Positions 20,028 through 33,600 of a DNA stretch of 64,000 nt are shown one piece after another. Within the stretch, counting starts at the first letter, position 1, and every line of letters begins with the position of its first letter. The translations under genes and the position numbers were made by a program. Under the pieces are notes generated by a model. It ran no database searches. It worked only from the letters and a program-made list of their open reading frames with translations, and had not been told where the DNA came from. Origin of the DNA: Alisma plantago-aquatica (lineage: Eukaryota; Streptophyta; Magnoliopsida; Alismatales; Alismataceae); NCBI GenBank assembly GCA_963693085.1, contig OY856409.1:239684558-239748557 (forward strand), in the 5' to 3' direction.

Positions 20028-21536
20028 AAAGATGCATCCCAGGCGGAATGATGCATCCTATGGTTATGCATAAACATCTACATTAGTTATCTTTGTCTAA
20101 TATCACATGAAAATAGGAAGGAAAGATATATATCCATCAATCACATAAATACTATTCATGTACATGATAGGAGGGTTACAAATCTTATATAACATGAGTA
20201 GGTTGGTTTTCATGGATTTAAAAAAAAAAGTAGGTTTTCATGATATTTTACTATTTGAAAGACATATAATTGCAATAAGTAGTAATATCAAGAGATGACT
20301 TATTATGGAAAAATAATTCATAAAAATTGCAAAATTTAAATGGAGACTACACATACCTAATCTTCATGACTAACCATATTTTCAAGGGTGAAATTCACAA
20401 TTCAAACGTATCTAGGGTTTGGTGATGAGGGAGCTATAAAGTAAAACAATAAGTGTTACTATTTAGCTTGAAGTCAAATGTGGATCAATTTGAGTTAATT
20501 AAGATTAGTATCTTCTATCTAGGATTATTATTCCATATAACTAATAGGTCATATCCAATATAGTGTTTCATATCAATATTAATTATAAGATCCATCTCTA
20601 GTCACATAACCGTAGATGTCCTTAGGATACATATGCGTGTGGGTACTAATATTTATTCTTCTAGTTTAGGTCTTGAATGTTATTATCTAGTATTAAACTT
20701 AGATGAATGATAACATGTTCATATATTTTACTATTTAGTTCTTGGATTTTCCTTGGATACAAGTAACATTGTATGGATGGTTTGTAGTAAATTTATATGC
20801 ATCCTAAACCTACTTTGACATCCATACTTATGTTTATAAATAGATCTTATTAAGAATATTATTTCTCTTATAATCAAAACCATTTAGCATATATTAACCT
20901 GGATAGATGTATTTTCTTTATTCATATGTATATCTAAGTACCATAATATATATACATATATGGGCATATGGGGCTTTAAACTCATGAAAGGAATGAGATT
21001 AGTATGCTTACTTTCTTGTTAAGCACTATTGAAGTTTCAATATCACCATTGAAAAACTTATAAGACACACACATACATCCATATTTGCAAAATTACTATG
21101 ATAGTAGTTCAATTAGGCCAAGTTATCATTATAACCAAGTTTATAAATCTTAATCTTATTCTCAATATATTAAGAATGCAGTTTACTAAGGTTTCATATC
21201 TCCTACTTATTGACTTATAAGTAACATACATTTATCCATTAACATATATAGATTCATGTATATAGTACTATACATTTATCTATAAACATATATAGATTCA
21301 TGTATATAGTACTACCATACTAATCATTGTACTACATTGGGCATATATAACCAACTATGACTACGTACAAAATCTAATGACCCAATCCACTCGTTCATTT
21401 CTCATCTTGTAGGGGTAGATCCTCAAATCCATATTACAGGAAAGGGTGACTCACCTACCATATGATTGGTAATCCTATATTGATATTTATATGACTTGAT
21501 TTATCTAACGAGGCTCTTTAATAGATCTATGATGAG
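20028..21536. other. Noncoding AT-rich spacer
   Basis: 1.5 kb of AT-rich DNA without a recognisable gene. A 60-bp near-perfect direct repeat is visible around 21215-21315 (the block TATAGATTCATGTATATAGT occurs twice). It was continuous with 30886-31463 before the copia element inserted. Confidence 0.5.
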
Positions 21537-21541
21537 TTGGT
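21537..21541. repeat. Target-site duplication of the copia element, left (TTGGT)
   Basis: TTGGT before the left LTR, TTGGC after the right LTR at 30881-30885; four of five bases match. Confidence 0.75.
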
Positions 21542-23632
21542 TGTTGGGTTTTACCTGGTCGGAGTAGGCAATGGAAACAAAAAATTACTTGACCATAAAC
21601 CCAGAACCAGTAGATCGCATAAACATCTATGTGATGGGAAGGATGGTTTTAGTGAGTTATACCTGGTCCTGAGGCTTGCTTAGTGACTATTCCTCATAGC
21701 AAGTGCAATCTTCAACCACATGTCTTCAACGGTGTCTGTGCAGCTTCTGGTCTTGACCCAGACTATGGTTGAGTGTCGTCCTCGTAAGTGGTAGATGTAT
21801 CCCACCTCTATAGATAGTCCACACAGACTACCGGGAACTCTAGTCGTCCTGAAGAACGAACTAGAAGGAGTTGTCCCCTACTGTTGGCGTACTAGTCACC
21901 AACACACTCTCCCACAACCAATTACTTTTCTGTAGCTGTCTTTCCCTCGCTATTCCTCCTTGGATGGGTAGAACTTGATTGGGCTTTCTTGGTTACCAAA
22001 ACCAGAGAGGACAACAACTTTGCATAGCAACTGATGCTCTGAGTTGTGTCTCTAGAGAAGCCCCATGTACCCCTCTATTCACAGTAGAGGGCAGGGTCAG
22101 GGTTCCCAGTCTGTGTGGGAGTAGAAGGGTCCAGAATTTCCATGAATAATTTACAATACGGTAGGCGAACCGACTAGTTCACTAGTGAGCTGGTCGGTTG
22201 GCATAGTGAACCGGGTGGTTCACAAGCCAGACCTTCTTGCAATTGACTTTCCTAATTCATTTCTAATAAATGAAAAAATTAATTCTTGTCCCAATCGAAT
22301 TGAACAAGTGAAATGAGAAACTTTTTCTCATGAATCGAGAAATCCAACACATGCTCGTTTGGTCCAAGTAAACCGATGGGTTCACTAGAGTGAACCACTC
22401 GTCCCACTGACCATGAGACAATCGGTTCACCCAATGAACCGGTCGATTGGTGGTCCAGATTGTGCATAACGTAGTCAATTCAGTTCTCAATCAATCTGAC
22501 TCTCTAATCAGTTGGTTCAACACTTGAACTTAATTATTCTGAGTCAAGTCTATTGATTGAATGTTTGATTGAGTACCTAAACACTTTAGTAATCAATCCA
22601 AACATCATTCATGGATAAACTCCTCTCCCCTGTGAATCCTATGTGTGTGACCCTATACGTTTCATATCATGTTGGCAATGAATGTCCATAACTATCTTAT
22701 GACATCATAGGCAAAGATAGGTACTTAGTCGCACGTCAGTGCTACCAAAGTGAATGGAAAGTTGGTGAACAACCTTCAACCTACAGTCTGTGATTGGTGT
22801 TCCAGTGAATGTATAATTCCTTTATCTCTGATATCCTAAACGAACTCAAGGCATGGAGTTGTCATCCTTTCAATGTTCATTCATGTTTCTTGAACTGGAG
22901 TAGACTGTCTGAGATATATATGAGCTCAATATCATATATAGATTCACATGTGCATGTACATGCTATTCTCAGTCTCACTTATCAAGTGGCCTGGACATCA
23001 TACTCCCTTAGGAGGGACAAATCCCATTTCTATCACTCAGTCTATCTCATGTGTCAAAGCCACCCAATCATCACCTTTATAACAACCCATGTTTTAGTAC
23101 TTTTGATGATGTCAAAGTGTGCCCAATCACATTCGACGAGTGCAGTGATTTTAGGTCTAAGAATCAAAATCACCATCATCACTATGAGAGATGATTCTAA
23201 CTACCATGTCATGGTTCCATGTGTCACTCTCATGGTCGGTCGGTCTGATACACTGTTCTCCAACATGTATCTGTGTGCTTGGTTTGATATCATATATCAT
23301 GACTAATGAGACATTGTCATCAATCAACACACACTCTAGTCTTGATGTGTCATTGTTGTCTATCAACCTTCCACAATGACATATGACTAGGGACATAATA
23401 AGAATGTACATACTCTTAGCATATGTATGATCTCATTGTTCAAGTCACGTACTTGAAGGCATACGTCATTGAGTATTGTCATTCTTTATGCATTCATTCT
23501 GCTCCATCATTTATCTCATAATTGTTTGAACCAGAATAAATTGGAAGATTTCCTTTGATATTTATCAAATAAATCATGGTGTATGCCAATCCATTCATCA
23601 TATGATTGGCTCTTAGGGCATACATACCAACA
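21542..23632 (-). repeat. 3' LTR of the copia element
   Basis: 2,091 bp, starting TGTTGGGTTTTACC and ending CATACCAACA. In this copy the TATA box has decayed to CTATTCACAG (near 22076), whereas the 5' LTR keeps CTATTTATAG. Confidence 0.92.
22150..22460. repeat. Palindromic GAACC/GGTTC cluster, 3' LTR
   Basis: Repeated short dyads such as GTTCACTAGTGAGC, GGGTTCACTAGAGTGAACC and GGTTCACCCAATGAACC lie upstream (minus sense) of the TATA position. Confidence 0.7.
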
Positions 23633-23646
23633 GACTCCCACTTGTA
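23633..23646 (-). promoter_or_regulatory. Polypurine tract of the copia element
   Basis: Minus strand CAAGTGGGAGTC directly before TGTTGG of the LTR, matching the usual copia form CAAGTGGGAG. It overlaps the last codons of pol. Confidence 0.75.
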
Positions 23647-26560
23647 CTTAGAGTCAATCACCTTTGAATCATATTCTTAGTGATCTCTAAACATGTCCAA
23701 CATGTTTCTGTTGCACTAGTGCTAATCCAGTGAGTTAGCAACATTTTTCTTTAGTCGGTATATTGCATGTTTCACATCTCTTCATTGTACGACATTTCAT
23801 ATGATATGGAGTTGCCGTAATATGCTATCTGTTATTCCTTGCCTAACAATTAGCTCCATTATTTGACTTAGTATTTCAACTTTTTCATCAATGATTGGAA
23901 TATATATATAAGTTCATCACCATGAAGTTCTAGATTCATATGGCATCCTCTAGTGTTCTCACCACAAGGATACTCAACATTCCTTTTAGAATTAAATAAC
24001 CTTTTAATTTTACTCAGAACATTTCCATTTATCAATATATATTCACTTTTATATTTTGTATTTTGCGATCAATTTCTGTAATTTCAGAAGCTTGCATTAG
24101 TGTAACTAATTTACACTCAACTCTTCCTTTTATTACCATAGAACTAATCCTTTAATACTTCATAAGTACTTAAATAAGTTCTTCATGGAATTCCAGTGAC
24201 TCTCACTGGAAGTAGAAATGCATCCACTCATCATGTCCATTACATACGAGATAACTAGATGAGCATATCATATTGTCATGTCCAATAAATACAAGATGAT
24301 GAATGCATATATATTTTCTTGTCATGTCTGATATATACAAGATAATGTGATGATTACATACATGATAGATCCAATTGTGAATGCATAAGGCATCTATCTA
24401 TGTGTTCATGTTCTTCATAAGAATTTGGGACACTAGGCATATGAGAGACTAACTCCATGTAATATGGACAAGTTTTCTCCCACTGAATCTTTGCCTACTG
24501 AAACCTTCAGCATAGACTCCCAATGTATGATATCTTTTATCAAGTTAAGAGGTTTTTGAGAACTATCTCTATAGGTCTCTATTCCTATCACATAAGACAT
24601 TTCTCTTTATTTCCTTAAAGAAGGTATTTCCACACCAGTTTCTATTCTTAGAATGCTTCATCCTCATCATCATGTGGAATATGAATATGCTCCCACTAAA
24701 TCTTTGTAATCATAGATCCCTTCTTTATTTTGATATATCATTCAAACCTTTTGACTATATAATCAAAGTACTCCAGTTTTGAGGTGCTTTTATTTAATCA
24801 ATCATATTGATTAATCTCTTGTAACTTATAGACTGCATTTGCATTAACAGAATTATAAAACCCTTCAGGTTGTGTCACGTACACAACCTCATGTTATTCC
24901 TTCTAGGAATGTAGTTTTAATATCCATATGGCAAATTTCATAGTCTTTAAGTTCCAATAGAAAGCATGATCCTTTATGGCCTATAGCCACTACAATTGGT
25001 TAAATAAATTCATCAGGTTCAACACCTTGAACTCACTTGAATTTATCTCAACCAATCAGCTATTCAAATGTCATCCATGTCAGTATTAACTCTTAACACC
25101 CAATTGAACTTATGGGTTTTATCCCTATAGGTGCTACCATTAAGTTCATACCTTATTTGGTTCACATGGAAGTTTTTTTTGGATCTTATGGCTTCAAGCC
25201 ATAACTCAAAATATGGTTCCTCAACATTATCTAGATAGATTATTGGCTCATCATAATATGACCAATTCATCACCTATGAGTTTGTAGGATATCATTATCC
25301 ATCAAGCTCAAGGTGTTTTATACTTGATATGAGGTGTATCTGTTACATAAGGAACTTGAGATTCCACAACACTTGTGATTCTTAATCTCCTTTTGTACCT
25401 TATCAGGTTTCAATGTTATTATGTTGATCTCGAACATTTTGAGTTCTACTTCTCTCCCACTGATTCTTTTGGAATTCAGATATCCTTATAACAAACACTT
25501 TGTTATTGAATTGAGATTAGTATTCAACTAAAATTATGTTATTTGTGAATGAATCTCTTTCTAATAAACTAGTTTTCTTATATGAGAATTCAATCACTAA
25601 AAGACATATTGGAACCTTTGCAATACCATATCTCATATGGTGTCTTTTATACCTTTTGAATGGTACATTTATTTAGTGTAAAGCATGTTCGTTAGAAGAA
25701 TTCTAGAAGATTAGTTATTTGTTTGATGATCATACTCTTACTATTTAGAGTATGATTCCTTCTTTGATTTAGACATTATTATTTCTTAATCATGAGTTCT
25801 CTATGATACACTATCATAGTTACTCACAAGGTCCTCAAACATTTGGTTTAAGTATCTCATACATTGATCATGTCAAACAATTAATACTTTTACCAATTTT
25901 TTTCTTCATTTATGATATTCTTGAACACTTCAAGATATTCATATATGTATTTTACTAAATACCATATCTAAAGTATTAGCATTTATTCCAATATGTATGT
26001 ATATACATCAATATGTATTATACCTAATAGAATAGTCATTCTCCCACTACATCTAGTGAAGATTGACATGTCATCGTTCCCAATAAGCAAGACATTCATA
26101 TCTCTTAATGTTTCATTAACCAAGAGAGTCTAGTTTATCCATCAACATGGAACCTAGAGATGAATTTCTCATTCATTTGTTTAGATGATAATGCTAATTT
26201 ATTGTTTGAGTCATCAATAACTTTTCGGTATTATTATTTTATCTCATGCATACCAAGTGCCACAAGATAAATAAGGCATCACCATAAAAGATCATATCTT
26301 TGAAATTGAGACATAAACTTTATTGATAGACATCTTTGTCATTACAAGATGTAGAAATAAAATGTTTCTATTTATTAGCAAAATGAAATAGCAGTTCATA
26401 ACTCTATTACATACCCTTTGGGCTGAAATAAACTAAAAGGTACTTCTATCTATGGCAGCAACACTTTCTCCATTCTTGATGAGTGTTCCTTCTTGGTCCT
26501 TTCATAAAGTCCTTCACTTCTTTTTAGATTCTATACATCATATATGTCAAATCTATATCT
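23640..26560 (-). pseudogene. Remains of copia Pol
   Basis: Heavily decayed; the longest open piece is 69 aa (25273-25064). I can still read, on minus, HKFNWVLRVNTDMDD at about 25090, matching the family block Lys-Trp-Val-x-Lys-x-Lys-Thr-Asp-x-Asp, then DYEICHMDIKTTFLEG at about 24940-24900, holding the first catalytic Asp of the reverse transcriptase, and VQVGVC at the very end near the polypurine tract. Integrase and protease cannot be recognised by eye. The fragment order fits copia (integrase before RT), but that order cannot be proven here. Confidence 0.65.
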
Positions 26561-26565
26561 TGGTA

Positions 26566-27471
26566 TCACATACCTGAGATAAAGAAGTGTTTTAACTTTA
26601 TTTCATAATACCTAAGGTGGAAACTTCCATCCCCCTCCTTCTTCTTTTTTAGTTCATCTATGTAGAGAGGGAAATTTTTCTTCCAATGTCCTGGCTCATG
26701 ACAATGGTGACATTTGCCTCCCTTGTTCACCCCTCCCTTGGCTTTGAGTGTTGAAGATGACTTGAGCTGTTGACTAGCATTTGAACCTTTCTTTGCTTTG
26801 CCCTTGCCCTTGCCTTTAGACTTTCCCTTCTTTCTACTAATCATCATCACATATTTGGGTTTGTATTTCTTCATCTGTGCCTCAGCTATCCTCAACATGC
26901 CCAACAACTCTGTCTGTGACCTGTCAAAGTTGTTCATGTTGTAGTTCATCATAAACTGACTGTAGGATTCTATCAATGATTGCAGTATCACATCATTAGC
27001 CAACTCTTGGCTCAGAGGGAATCCCAGTCGAGTTAGATTCTCCGTATACCCAATCATCTTGAGTGTGTGAGGGTCTACTGGATCTCCTTCTATCATGATG
27101 CACTTGAACAATACCTTGGAGACATCATATCTCTCTTGTCGTGCCTGGTCTTGATACATGTTCTTGAGATGTTGAACCATCTCAATGACGTCCATGTTCT
27201 CATGTTGTCTCTGCAACTCATAGTTCATTGACCACATCATCAAGCACTTCACATCAATGGCATCCTCAGTATGCTTCATGTAAGCATCCCTTTCAGCCTT
27301 TGGTACGGTGGGAGCGGGTTCTTCTAGCTCTGGTGTATCTAGGACATAGAGCTTTCTCTCTTGAGTGAGAACAATTCTCAATGTCTTAAACTAGTCGTGG
27401 AAGTTGTTCTCATTTAGTTTTTCCTTCTCAAGGACCGATCACAATGAAAAGTGATTATTGTTGGTAGCCAT
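26566..27471 (-). pseudogene. Copia Gag (UBN2 type, zinc knuckle)
   Basis: The natural start is probably MATNNNHF at 27471. Two in-frame stops (near 27453 and 27405) precede the 271-aa open piece 27381-26566. That piece contains LYVLDTPELEEP and an ATEDA-like region (YMKHTEDAIDVKCLMMWSM), then YDVSKVLFKCIMIEGDPVDP, as in copia Gag. A Lys/Gly-rich stretch precedes the zinc knuckle CHHCHEPGHWKKNFPLYI, in which the last Cys of CX2CX4HX4C reads Phe. It would form the particle and bind RNA; this copy is inactive. Confidence 0.85.
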
Positions 27472-28814
27472 TTATTCTACAAAAAGGAAATTAGCAATTT
27501 TAGTCCAAAACTCTTTTGATTTGATTTGATTTGAAAATTGACAATGTTTAATTAGGTCTTTAATTAATGTTCGCTTCTCACTATTTTATCTCAAATTGAT
27601 AACCCTCATTATCAATTTGGAAGATTGCAATGTAAAACCTTCTAGTGAGCAAGATCTTTATTTCATCTAAGCCATGGACCAACTAGGGTTGTCATCCACA
27701 ACTAGAGTCTTTTAGGTAGGCAACCTTTGCCAATTTCATCATATGCAACTCTTGATAGATGTCATGTGCAACTCCTTGCCATGTTCATCTTTATGCCTCA
27801 AGGTTCTTGATCCGATCAAGGTCACCTTGTTAAGTCCAACCCAAAACCCAACATAGTGAATATCCACCTTGTGAAAGTAGACCCACATATTCACCATCAC
27901 ACTTCCATGAGATAGACAATGCACCACGCGAAGGCATGCCCACACTTAGTCGATCAAGCTTTTCATGTGTGCTGCTTTTGGAAGGCATCTTCAACTTAAT
28001 ATGTTTGTTGAGGGGTTTTAATATGCTTATATATGCATATATGTATCCAATCACCACATATATAGTATGTATCATATACATGCTAAATCCAAAAACATGC
28101 AATAACAATAAAGAGATGATTATGGCCATCCTATTATAGTTCCTTGGAGCCACAATAAACTACGGTCATCTAAGGTCTACATCACATGCAACCTATTATT
28201 GATGATGATCTATGCTTGCCAATCTGGGTTGACTGGTTCAACCTCTGAATCGGTCGACTCGTCTCTTGGCGGGTCGGTTCGTCTCCTCCATCCGGTCGTC
28301 TGGCTCCTCCAAATGGTCAGGTCGTCTGGTCGTCAGGGCTTCTCATCGGTCCACCAACTGCTCCTCAGTCGGTCATCTCGGTCCATCAATCGGTCATCTT
28401 CAGTCTTTGTCATAACAAGAAATAAAGTTAATCCTATTTTACATAATCTTTGTGAAAACTCGAGTTACATTCGAGGGGAGCAAAGGTAGAAGAGAATCTC
28501 AAGTTACATTTAGAATAGAAGAAGAGGGCTCAGTGCGCAGACCGAGATGCAAACAACCAAAACCAACCACACACATGCACATAGGGTTTATAGCCCATAA
28601 CCATGCTACACATCCACCATCAAAACCATTTTAGGGTGATGCATATCGATTGCATATATACCATATCATGTATGTATATATTAGTTTGGGATCATGTGGT
28701 ATTAATTGGATATTCACATCAGTCATTTAAATATTCGCATCATATGAAATAAATAAAAGATGATAAAACCAAAATCTAATCATATCAATTTACCCAAAAC
28801 ATAGAGTATTGACG
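27472..28814 (-). other. 5' leader region of the copia element
   Basis: 1.3 kb between gag and the primer site without a clear gene. The short ORFs in both strands look like chance. It holds the GGTC-rich block at 28200-28410. Confidence 0.55.
28200..28410. repeat. CGGTC-rich degenerate repeat in the copia leader
   Basis: Blocks such as GGTCGACTCGTC, GGGTCGGTTCGTC, CCGGTCGTCTGG, GGTCGTCTGGTCGTC and CGGTCATC recur at 15-35 base intervals. The composition is much richer in CG than the surroundings. Confidence 0.6.
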
Positions 28815-28828
28815 TGGCTCTAATATTG
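28815..28828 (-). promoter_or_regulatory. Primer-binding site, tRNA-iMet type, decayed
   Basis: Minus strand TATTAGAGCCACG next to the 5' LTR; the expected site is TGGTATCAGAGC, so TATCAGAGC is kept with one C-to-T change and the first bases are altered. Confidence 0.65.
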
Positions 28829-29367
28829 TTGTTGGGTTTTACGTGGTCGGAGTAGGCAGCTGAAACAAAAAATTACTTAACCATAAACCCATAACCAGTA
28901 GATCCCATCAACATCTATGTAATGGGAAGGATGGTTTTAGCGAGTTATATTTGGTCCCGAGGTTTGCTCAGTGACTATACCTCACAACAAGTGTGGTCTT
29001 CAACCACCTGTCTTTAATGGTGTTTGTGCAGCTCTTGGTCTTGGTCTTGGCCTAGACTGCGGTTGAATGTCGTCCTCCTGAGCGGCAGAAGTCTCTTGTC
29101 TCTATAGAAAGTCCATATGGACTATCGAGAACTCTAGTCATCCTAAAGAATGGACTATAAGGAGTTGTCCCCTTCTGTTTGCGTACTAATCACCAATACA
29201 CTCTCCCACAACCAGTTGTTTTTATACAGTTGTCTTTCCCTTGTTGTTCCTCCCTAGACGGGTAGAACTTACTTGGGCTTTCTTGGTTACCAAAACCAAA
29301 GAGGACAACAACTTTACAAAGCAACTGATGTTCTGAGTTGTGTCTCTGGAGAAGCCCCTTGTACCCC

Positions 29368-29378
29368 TCTATTTATAG
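29368..29378 (-). promoter_or_regulatory. TATA box of the copia 5' LTR
   Basis: Minus strand CTATAAATAGA, about 80 bases downstream of the palindromic cluster. Confidence 0.6.
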
Positions 29379-29449
29379 TGGAGGGCAGGGTCAGGGTTCC
29401 CAGTCTGTGTGGGAGTAGAAGGGTCTAGAATTTCTATGAATAATTTGCA

Positions 29450-29720
29450 CTGCGCCAAGAAAACCGATTGGTTCACTAGTGAACCGATCGGTTCACTTAG
29501 TGAACTGGGTGGTTTACAAGCTAGACCTTCTTGCAATTGACTTTCCTAATTTGTTTCTAATTAATGCAAAGATTAATTCTTGTCCCAATCAAATTGAACA
29601 AGTGAAATGGGAAACTTTTTCTCATGAACCGGGAAACCCAACACATGGTCATTTGGTCCAAGTGAACCGATCAGTTCACTAGAGTGAACCGGTCATCCCA
29701 CTGACCATGAGTCGGGTGAA
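29450..29720. repeat. Palindromic GAACC/GGTTC cluster, 5' LTR
   Basis: Contains GGTTCACTAGTGAACC and CCGATCGGTTC dyads and further GAACCG/CGGTTC half-sites, equivalent to 22150-22460. Confidence 0.75.
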
Positions 29721-30880
29721 CCATTTGGTTGGTAGTCCAGATTGTGTAGAACTCAGTCAATTCAGTTCTCAGTCAATCTAACCCTTTAATCAGTTGGTTC
29801 AACACTTGAACTTAATGATTCTGAGTCAAGTCTATTGATTGAATGTTTGATTGAGTAACTAAACACTTTAGTAATCAATCCAAACATCATTCATGGATAA
29901 ACGTCTCTTCCAGGTGTATCCTATGTGTGTGACCCTATAGGTCCCATATCACAAGCAAAGATAGGTGTACAGTCGCACGTCAGTGCTACCAAAGTGAATG
30001 GAAAGTTGGAGAACAACCTTAAACCTACAGTCTGTGATTGGTGTTCCAGTGAATGTATAATTCCTTTGCCTATGATATCCTGAATGAACTCAAGGCATGG
30101 ATTGTCATCCTTTCAACGTTCATTCATGTTTCTTGAACTACAGCAGATTGTCTAAGATATATGTGAACTCAATATCATATATTGATTCACATGTGCATGT
30201 GCATGCTATTCTCAGTCTTGCTTATCAAGTGGCCTGGACATCATACTCCCTTAGGAGGGACAAGTCCCATTTCTATCACTCATAGTCTATCTCATGTGTC
30301 AAAGCCACCCAATCATCACCTTTATAACAACCCATGTTTCAGGACTGTGTTTGATGATGTCAAAGTATACCCAATCACATTCGACGAGTGCAATGATTTC
30401 AGGTGTAAGAATCACAATCACCACCATCACTATGAGAGATGATTCTAACTACCATGTCATGGTTCCATGTGTCACTCTCATGGTGGGTCTGTCCGATACA
30501 CTGTTCTCCAACATGTATTTATGTGCTTGGTTTGATATCATATATCATGACTAATGAGACATTGTCATCAACCAACACACACTCTAGTCTTGATATGTCA
30601 TTGTTGTCTATCAACCTTCCACAATGACATCTGACTAGGGACATAACAAGAATGTACATACTCTTAGCATATGTATGATCTCATTGTTCAAGTTACGTAC
30701 TTGAAGACATACGTCATTGAGTATTGTCATTCTTTAGACATTCATTCTGCTCCATCATTTATCTCATAATTGATTGAACTAGAATAAATTGGAATCTTAC
30801 CTTTGAAATTTATCAAATCAATCATGATGTATGCCAATCCAATCATCATATGATTGGCTCTCAGGGCATGCATACCAACA

Positions 30881-30885
30881 TTGGC
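30881..30885. repeat. Target-site duplication of the copia element, right (TTGGC)
   Basis: Pairs with TTGGT at 21537-21541. Confidence 0.75.
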
Positions 30886-31463
30886 TTTCTTCCTTATATG
30901 GTTGTCACTCCTCTGAATCAGAATGAAGGTTGGATATGACTCTAACCGGCTGAAGGCATATCAACCTCGAATACTTCAGAGTGTATAAGAGGTTGAGGAA
31001 GGAGCTTGGCACTCATCATGTTATTCTTAGTCTTTGATCTAGGTTGTAGGCAGATAGGCTAGTAAGGTAGTAGAAGGAGGTTGTGAGGGTGTGGTATGTG
31101 ACATATTGTGTTGTAGGCCGGCAAAGGAGGAGGAACAATAGATATATAAGATGATAGAAAAAGCCTACTGTTCATCATCTTGTTGGTTGCAGGCAGAGGG
31201 ATGATGATGCACTACGACATGGTGGTCAACAGGGGGTGGCATCACTCTGCAGTGTAGTTTCATTTGCATATACTAGACCTGTAATTATAGGCTCCTCCAT
31301 AACTCTTGGAGGACTAGTTTCACATAATCGTCAGAATAAGAACTATGGGTTTAGGGTCATGGTAGGGTTTCTAGAGGGCTAGTGTGTTGTAAGGGATATC
31401 GGGTGATATTCATGGTGGCAGAGGAGGGAGTTTCATAGCCTGGCCATTAGACCCAACACATTG
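30886..31463. other. Noncoding spacer
   Basis: No gene or repeat recognised; the right half of the copia insertion site. Confidence 0.5.
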
Positions 31464-33600
31464 TGTAACGCCCCTCCAGGCACATATATACGTCAGTATA
31501 AGCAAATCCTATGTTCTCCGTAACATGGGTCACTTGACTTGGAGGAACATTACAAAATATGATATTCACAGGGGAAAAAACGAAACACCTTGCATTAAAA
31601 TTGAACTTGATTCATACATTGTTTACAGTTGATTTCTTGAATTAAAACTAACTACCAAATATTATTTATACATGAAGTTATCTATAAGCATTATGATCTT
31701 CTATTGTAGATGACACCCCACCATGTATGTCTTTTGGAAACCTTGATCTATTCCTTAAGTTGACCTTTATATGGCACTTTCCTAGAAGTTTCCTTGTACC
31801 TGCGGGCATCGCGCCCCCAACCATGCATGCAATAAGAACCACGTTAGAGTAAGCGGTATTGAGTATTATTATAACAACATAATAACTTGGAAATAAGGAA
31901 AAACATGAAAATTATTGAATAATAGATTTGGATTCACTTAACTTAATCTTGGTGGTTGTAAAGCATCCTCAATAATTATGCACCAATGGTGCTCATAAGG
32001 CCCGTAGGCTCAACATTAATATGATGAGGATAAAGTAATACAACCCATTACATGATTTATCATTATCTTGGAATAATTAATCTTTACTTGGATTTCACAT
32101 GAACATGACATGAATTCTTGAAATAAAGTTGAAGCATAAAACCTAATTAATATCTTTAGGGGATCTTTCATATAGTTCAGACTTAATATGAAACATATGG
32201 CTATGCATATAATTTATCTTGATCATCATAGTAATAGTAAGGCGATGAAACCAATATTAATACTCAAAGTGCATGAACCCACTTACCTCTCTCTCTTAGA
32301 TAAGATATTAGTTGTTCTTCTTAGTTTGATGGAAGCCTATCACGTTCATGGGGTTAAGAAACCCTAATATCCCCTCTGAAGAAGACAACACCTCTAGAAG
32401 CTTGCTTACATCTCGAGGAGGAGATTCCAATCTCTAACGCCCACCTCACCGGTCAGAAGCGTTCCAGTGAACTCGACGTTTCTAGAAACACTAGGTGGAG
32501 CTGGGGACAATAATTGTAGGGTGATTGGGATGTTCAAAACTATCGGAACTCATTTCTGGGAGTTCGAGGATGGTGGAGAGGTATTTATATATGTGTGAGA
32601 CGCCCCGGTGGGATCGGAGTCCCAACATTAGGGGGAAACAGGGGAGAGATAGAGTGGCTCTAGTAGATTGGGAATTCTAGGGCATGAAGTCCCGTCATGG
32701 TAGGGGTCAAACTACTTAGGAGGTTGTGGGGAGTGCGAGGAGAGGATCACCTCACTCTGAGGATAAGTGGAGAGGAAGATCGGAAGGGAGGAGGAGAAAA
32801 AAAGACTGTGGAGTCCAAGGTATGTGGGACTCGGGGACGGAGATAACTTCTGCACCTGCAGACGGATCCACATCTGCGAGTCTGACCCGGGCTGGGACAC
32901 AAGGTCGTGTGACAATCATTAAGACCCAGGACCATAGGTTAGATGAAAAATATCATTGATATTTGATTAAAACTATATGAAACATATCCTAATTAGTTTA
33001 GATGGTCAAACCAAGTCAAAATGTCCTCAAAATTGAACCACAAATAAATTGGAAAGTCTAGAATCTCCCTATTAAATTAGATTTAGGTTTTGGCAACCAT
33101 ATGTCCATCAACCTCATAAAGGTCATTATCTCAAAGTTTAAGAATTAAAATGAATTATATTTCCTTAGTGAGTTCTATTTTGAATCAAAAATCGAATTAT
33201 AATGTAAAAGCTCATTATATTTGGGTAACTTGCATCAATGATTAGGGTTTTGAAAAGAAAAGTTGAAAATTTACAATAAGGACCCTAAACTTATTTTATC
33301 TACAAATTTTGGATGTTATGTGATGGCTCGTGGTGCTGGAAGTAGGCACAAATAAGGAGAATAAGGAAGGGCGACTGCAAAAAGGAGGGGGCGAAAATAA
33401 ATAAGTAGAAGAACAAAATGAATGTGGGGAGAAGATAAGTAGGAGGAAGAGACAGATGAGGAGGAGAGGAGGGGAGAAATAGATGGAAGAGGGGAGACGG
33501 TCATTGTCGATTAGGGATGGGGTGCCATTTGCGGTTTTAGAGAGAAGAAGGCACACATGAGTGTTACGGGGAAAAAGGGATGAAGGAAATGGCTATAGCA
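31464..33600. other. LTR-like noncoding region, ends unresolved
   Basis: Starts TGTAACGCCCC, a common start of plant gypsy LTRs, and includes TATTTATATATG near 32585 and a purine-rich stretch at 33340-33500. I could not find a matching CA end with a target duplication, nor a second copy in the window. It may be a solo or truncated LTR. The short ORFs here have no recognisable domains. Confidence 0.3.

Larger units (their letters stand above)
21542..30880 (-). mobile_element. Decayed Ty1/copia element
   Basis: 9.3 kb on the minus strand, with 2.05-2.09-kb LTRs ending TGTTGG/CCAACA, a tRNA-iMet-type primer site at the right LTR, a polypurine tract at the left LTR, a zinc-knuckle gag and scattered traces of pol. 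The long LTRs with palindromic blocks recall Sireviruses, but pol is too decayed to assign the lineage. The LTRs differ at many sites, so this is an old insertion. Confidence 0.9.
28830..30880 (-). repeat. 5' LTR of the copia element
   Basis: 2,051 bp, starting TGTTGGGTTTTACG and ending CATACCAACA; partner of 21542-23632. Confidence 0.92.

Noticed and set aside
22809..23306. 165-aa plus-strand frame in the copia LTR, with a similar one at 30097-30554
   Set aside because: Lies in both LTRs, has no domain, and the frame differs between copies; LTR sequence, not a gene.
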